Source: an uncultured Prevotella sp.
GTDB lineage: Bacteria > Bacteroidota > Bacteroidia > Bacteroidales > Bacteroidaceae
NCBI GenBank assembly: GCA_900552675.1
Contig: USAI01000049.1
Coordinates: 1 to 16,588, forward strand
Direction: 5' to 3'
Length of the DNA: 16,588 nt
Positions 13,666-16,588 of this stretch are shown here, piece after piece; the stretch's first letter is position 1; each line of letters opens with the position of its first letter. The notes beneath the pieces were generated by a model that searched no databases, had not been told where the DNA came from, and was given only the letters and a program-made list of their open reading frames with translations. The position numbers and the translations under genes are program-made.

Positions 13666-13740
13666 CTGTGTTATATGTATATCTGTCTATGTATTGTGTA
13701 TGTGTATATATGTGTTTGTGTATTTGTGAACGACAAACAC
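13666..13740. repeat. TG/TA-rich low-complexity stretch
   Basis: The gap between DUF4831 and the transporter gene contains a run dominated by alternating TG and TA steps (for example GTATGTGTATATATGTGT). At its DUF4831 end, GTGTTTGT at 13712-13719 is the inverse of ACAAACAC at 13733-13740, directly abutting the stop codon at 13741. There is no T tract on the minus strand, so a classic terminator is not supported. Confidence 0.6.
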
Positions 13741-14781
13741 TTAGTCTAAAGGCTCAGTCTTCAGGCTTACCACCGTGCCAGTATAGGGATGCAGCACAAG
13801 GTGCGATGTAAACTTCTTGCCAAACAGCGCTCCTGTAAGCAGTTCGGTACGACCAAACTGTGCTGCCCATGTGCTATAATGGGCCAGCGCCTTGCCATCT
13901 TTCTCAAGCGTGAGGCGCACCTTGCCAGGCAGGCTCACGCCTATCAGCAAGTCGTCTTTTTGTTTCTTCGCATTGGCATCAACATCCAGTTCGGCCATCA
14001 CATGCTCGTCTTCAACCTTCATATATACAGGTGCGCCAGAGAGGTCATCGTTGGTGGTAAGGCCGAAGTGGTTAGAGAAACGGAACGCCATGATCTTTGC
14101 TTGGCCTTGCTCGGGCACCACCGTCACCACCTGCTGCACAGTGTCTTTCACCGTTGTACCAGTGAACACTTGCATCAGAGCTTTCTCTTGAGTAGACAAC
14201 TGTGCCAACATAATGCGCAGCTGTTCGCCATCCTTCGGCATAAAGTCGGCCTCGCCACGAGCCAACTGGTTACGGCTGTCGCGAATGTCGTATATCTCTT
14301 GTGCCACCATACGCGCCATTGTGGAATAGTTGCCCGACGACAAAATATCTTGACTCATAAAGTCTTGCGGGTTCAGGGGTGCTGCCTTAGGTGCTGCCAC
14401 AAAGGGCTTCACCTCATCAGCCTTAATAGGTTTGGCGTTGATGGCCATCAGCACACCGTTCTTATCACAATCAACATTTAAAATGCTGTGTTTCTTTCCG
14501 ATAGAAAGGGTAAACTGTTTTGCCGAGTCGGGCACGGCAGTAGGATAAAAGTCGATGCCCACAATGCGATAGCTGGTAGAGGGCTGTGTGGCGGCTGGTG
14601 TCTTAAAATAAATGTCTGAATAGGTAGCCAACATACCTGGTGTGAAGGTTGTTTTCTCTATGCGCAAAGCTATTTGCACTGCCGTCTTCGGCAAAAAGTA
14701 AGTTACCTCAGCCTCTTTCTGCGCCATGGCCATTGTAGCCGATAACGCCATGATAGCTATCATGCTAAATATTTTTCTCAT
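13741..14781 (-). CDS. DUF4831 family exported protein
   Basis: A 346-residue protein with a clear signal peptide (MRKIFSMIAIMALSATMAMAQ). The mature part opens with EVTYFLPKTAVQIALRIEKTTFTPG and contains YRIVGIDFYPTAVPDSAKQFTL, both typical of the DUF4831 family found in Bacteroidales; the C-terminal region is beta-rich and ends LHPYTGTVVSLKTEPLD. Its function is unknown and it is probably periplasmic or surface associated. It follows nnrE-nnrD by 117 nt on the same strand without a visible terminator or -7 box between them, so the two may be co-transcribed. Confidence 0.85.
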   Translation of the reverse strand: MRKIFSMIAIMALSATMAMAQKEAEVTYFLPKTAVQIALRIEKTTFTPGMLATYSDIYFKTPAATQPSTSYRIVGIDFYPTAVPDSAKQFTLSIGKKHSILNVDCDKNGVLMAINAKPIKADEVKPFVAAPKAAPLNPQDFMSQDILSSGNYSTMARMVAQEIYDIRDSRNQLARGEADFMPKDGEQLRIMLAQLSTQEKALMQVFTGTTVKDTVQQVVTVVPEQGQAKIMAFRFSNHFGLTTNDDLSGAPVYMKVEDEHVMAELDVDANAKKQKDDLLIGVSLPGKVRLTLEKDGKALAHYSTWAAQFGRTELLTGALFGKKFTSHLVLHPYTGTVVSLKTEPLD

Positions 14782-14867
14782 AATGATGTTCGGTATAATA
14801 GGGTTTTTATTATTGTTTTTGCTTTTATATCTTTTTGTATTTCTCTATTTAGAAAAAACATTTTTCG

Positions 14868-14905
14868 CCTTAAAGAGCATCATGCACCTTAAAGAGCCTC
14901 ATGCG
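14868..14905. repeat. 19-bp imperfect tandem duplication at the nnr stop codon
   Basis: CCTTAAAGAGCATCATGCA at 14868-14886 is followed directly by CCTTAAAGAGCCTCATGCG at 14887-14905, two mismatches in 19. The second copy contains the stop codon of the nnrE-nnrD gene (minus-strand TGA at 14901-14899) and its last codons. Confidence 0.85.
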
Positions 14906-16413
14906 CCGAGCGAGCGAAAGGCTTGTGGCAGATAGGCAATAATGTCAGAGGCCGTAAGGCTTTCTTTGCCCAAAGCCTCGGCAGCAAAATCGCCAGCCGA
15001 GCCATGCAGATACATGCCCAAGAGGCAAGCGTCGCGCTGCGTATAGCCACGTGCCAGCAATGCAGTAATGATGCCCGTAAGCACATCGCCACTGCCAGCT
15101 GTAGCCATGCCCGCATTGCCCGTAGCATTAAAGAGCACCTCACCTGTTGGTGTGCAGAGGGCCGAATAGTGTCCTTTCAAGATGATGTGCGCCTCAAGTT
15201 TTGCCGCCATTGAGCGTGCACGGTCAAGACGTTCATAGTCGTTGGCAAAATGTTCACCTACCAAACGATCAAACTCAATGGGATGTGGTGTGAGCACCAA
15301 GCCTTTAGGTAGCTGTTGCATCCAAGCGCCATGATTGCCCAATATGTTCAAGGCATCGGCATCCAGCACCATGGGGCACGTGGTTTTACGTATCTGCTCA
15401 AACAGGGCTATGGCCGTATTCTCGTCTTGTCCCAAGCCTGGGCCTATGCCCACAGCGTTAAACATATCGGTGGGCACGGTTTGTGTAAAGCAGGTGTCGT
15501 CGGCATCAAGCTGCACAATGGCTTCGGGCACACTTATCTGCATAATGTCGTAATTGCGACGTGGGATGTGAGCCGTAACCTTTCCTACCCCAGCCTTTAA
15601 ACAAGCTCGTGTGGCCAAGGTGGCCGCGCCCGCCATGCCATAGCTGCCTGCTACGAGCAAAGCATGCCCCATTGTGCCTTTGTGGGCAAAGGCTGACCGT
15701 GGGCGCAAGAGGCGTCGCACGTCGGGTTCTTCTACTATCACGAAGGGCGTAGCAGTTTCTTGTATATAGGTTTGAGAAAGGCGAATGTCTATCACGCGCA
15801 ATCGGCCAATATACTTTTGCATATCGGCAAACATCATGCACAGCTTTTTCTGTTGGATTGTGAGCGTGAGGTTTGCTCGCATGATGGTTTGCAGGTTGTT
15901 CTGCGTGTTATCTTCGGTCATCATACCCGAAGGCATATCAATACTCACCACCTGGCACGGCGAACTATTTATATAGCGCACCAGCGAGGCAAAGCCACCA
16001 GCCAATGGTTTGTTTAAGCCCGAACCAAACAATCCGTCAATCACCAGCGTGTCGGCAGTAAGCTTGGGCGGATCAAAGTTGGTGCTCACCTCAGTAAAGG
16101 TAATGCGGTCATCATCTTCAATACGCTTACGATTGGTTATGCACTCGTCAGATAACTGATTTTTCACATTGAAGAGATAAACCGACACATTAAAATCTTT
16201 ATCGGCCAGCATACGAGCCACAGCAAGGGCATCGCCGCCATTGTTTCCTGGGCCCGCCAGCACAATAACGGGGGTGAGCTTTGTCCACTCGTCAAGTATG
16301 GCTGTGGTAAGGGCACGTGCGGCACGTTCCATCAAGTCGATAGAGGCCACGGGCTCGTGCTCAATGGTATATTTGTCAAGCTCATGTAACTGAGCAGTTG
16401 TAAATATCTTCAT
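14899..16413 (-). CDS. nnr: Bifunctional NAD(P)H-hydrate epimerase / ADP-dependent dehydratase
   Basis: A 504-residue cytoplasmic metabolite-repair enzyme. The N-terminal epimerase domain (YjeF_N, about 1-220) shows VLAGPGNNGGDALAVARML (51-69), DGLFGSGL (126-133) and SIDMPSGM (157-164). The C-terminal dehydratase domain (about 225-504) shows HKGTMGHALLVAGSYGMAGA (244-263), GIGPGLGQD (322-330), VLDADALNIL (349-358), LTPHPIEFDRLVG (374-386) and NAGMATAGSGDVLTGI (433-448), the ADP/ATP-binding signature. Together they return hydrated NAD(P)H to its usable form. The ORF is open to 16443, but the ATG at 16413 matches the family start (MKIFTTAQLHELD), and a -7 box sits between the two possible starts. 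Length is normal for the fused enzyme. Confidence 0.95.
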   Translation of the reverse strand: MKIFTTAQLHELDKYTIEHEPVASIDLMERAARALTTAILDEWTKLTPVIVLAGPGNNGGDALAVARMLADKDFNVSVYLFNVKNQLSDECITNRKRIEDDDRITFTEVSTNFDPPKLTADTLVIDGLFGSGLNKPLAGGFASLVRYINSSPCQVVSIDMPSGMMTEDNTQNNLQTIMRANLTLTIQQKKLCMMFADMQKYIGRLRVIDIRLSQTYIQETATPFVIVEEPDVRRLLRPRSAFAHKGTMGHALLVAGSYGMAGAATLATRACLKAGVGKVTAHIPRRNYDIMQISVPEAIVQLDADDTCFTQTVPTDMFNAVGIGPGLGQDENTAIALFEQIRKTTCPMVLDADALNILGNHGAWMQQLPKGLVLTPHPIEFDRLVGEHFANDYERLDRARSMAAKLEAHIILKGHYSALCTPTGEVLFNATGNAGMATAGSGDVLTGIITALLARGYTQRDACLLGMYLHGSAGDFAAEALGKESLTASDIIAYLPQAFRSLGA

Positions 16414-16420
16414 AGCGTTG

Positions 16421-16428
16421 CAAAAATA
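16421..16428 (-). promoter_or_regulatory. -7 box directly before the nnr start codon
   Basis: The minus strand reads TATTTTTG and ends only 7 nt before the ATG at 16413. It shares TTTTGCAACGC with the -7 region at 3004-3014. No TTTG is found at -33. If used, the mRNA would be almost leaderless. Confidence 0.4.
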
Positions 16429-16579
16429 CAAAAAAGATGGCAATGGGCACCTATGTATTTGTCTTTTTCTTACGTCATTTGTCCTTTTTTCTTATAGTCA
16501 ACACCTTTTTCGCATAAATAACGACACACATTAGTAAGCGTATCCGCGATGCAGCCTTTTTTTTAATCATTATGCTTGT

Positions 16580-16587
16580 TACCTTTG
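16580..16587 (+). promoter_or_regulatory. Possible -7 box for a gene beyond the window end
   Basis: TACCTTTG matches TAnnTTTG and is followed by C, like the other -7 boxes here, but the -33 region has only a T-rich stretch (16557-16564). The gene it would serve is outside the window. The gap 16429-16588 otherwise shows nothing. Confidence 0.35.
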
Positions 16588-16588
16588 C

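Overview
The window looks like a chromosomal segment from a Bacteroidales bacterium, most likely Prevotellaceae. The evidence is a set of Bacteroidetes-type promoters (TAnnTTTG -7 boxes, several with a TTG-containing -33 element about 20 nt upstream), a PorT/SprT-like barrel protein, a DUF4831 protein, an Obg GTPase with an acidic tail instead of an OCT domain, and a two-gene split 5'-nucleotidase. Species cannot be fixed from the sequence alone. I see no rRNA, tRNA, CRISPR array, plasmid origin or complete insertion sequence.

Layout. Positions 77-1759 (minus) carry a periplasmic 5'-nucleotidase split into a lipoprotein C-terminal domain and a metallophosphatase domain. Positions 1997-2556 (plus) hold the rplS unit with promoter, leader and terminator. 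A small hypothetical gene (2562-2825, minus) faces it. Positions 2977-5310 (plus) hold a stand-alone AICAR transformylase of the vertebrate-ATIC-like type, a 68-residue basic protein and a PorT/SprT-like outer-membrane barrel. A 55-residue 2[4Fe-4S] ferredoxin (5500-5667) follows with its own -7 box and terminator. Two tandem deoxynucleoside kinases (5985-7238) form the next unit. An Rpn/PD-(D/E)XK 'transposase' family protein (7412-8314, minus) contains an in-frame 12-bp tandem repeat.

The 489-bp gap at 8315-8803 is the oddest part of the window. It contains a 37-bp inverted repeat with one mismatch, 22-bp direct repeats in its loop, and a long array of diverged units on a 22-bp period running into the stop codon of the next gene. 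Positions 8804-11962 (minus) form an obg-pgeF-M23 peptidase run in which obg and pgeF overlap by 8 nt. Then come a FucP-type sugar symporter (12313-13539), a DUF4831 protein (13741-14781) and the bifunctional NAD(P)H-hydrate repair enzyme NnrE-NnrD (14899-16413), all minus.

Functionally this is mostly housekeeping: purine nucleotide metabolism (5'-nucleotidase, AICAR transformylase, deoxynucleoside kinases), translation and ribosome assembly (L19, Obg), envelope maintenance (PgeF, M23, PorT-like) and metabolite repair. The best candidate for something undescribed is the 22-bp lattice with its terminal long hairpin beside the Rpn-family gene. Its function is unknown, and linking the two is inference.
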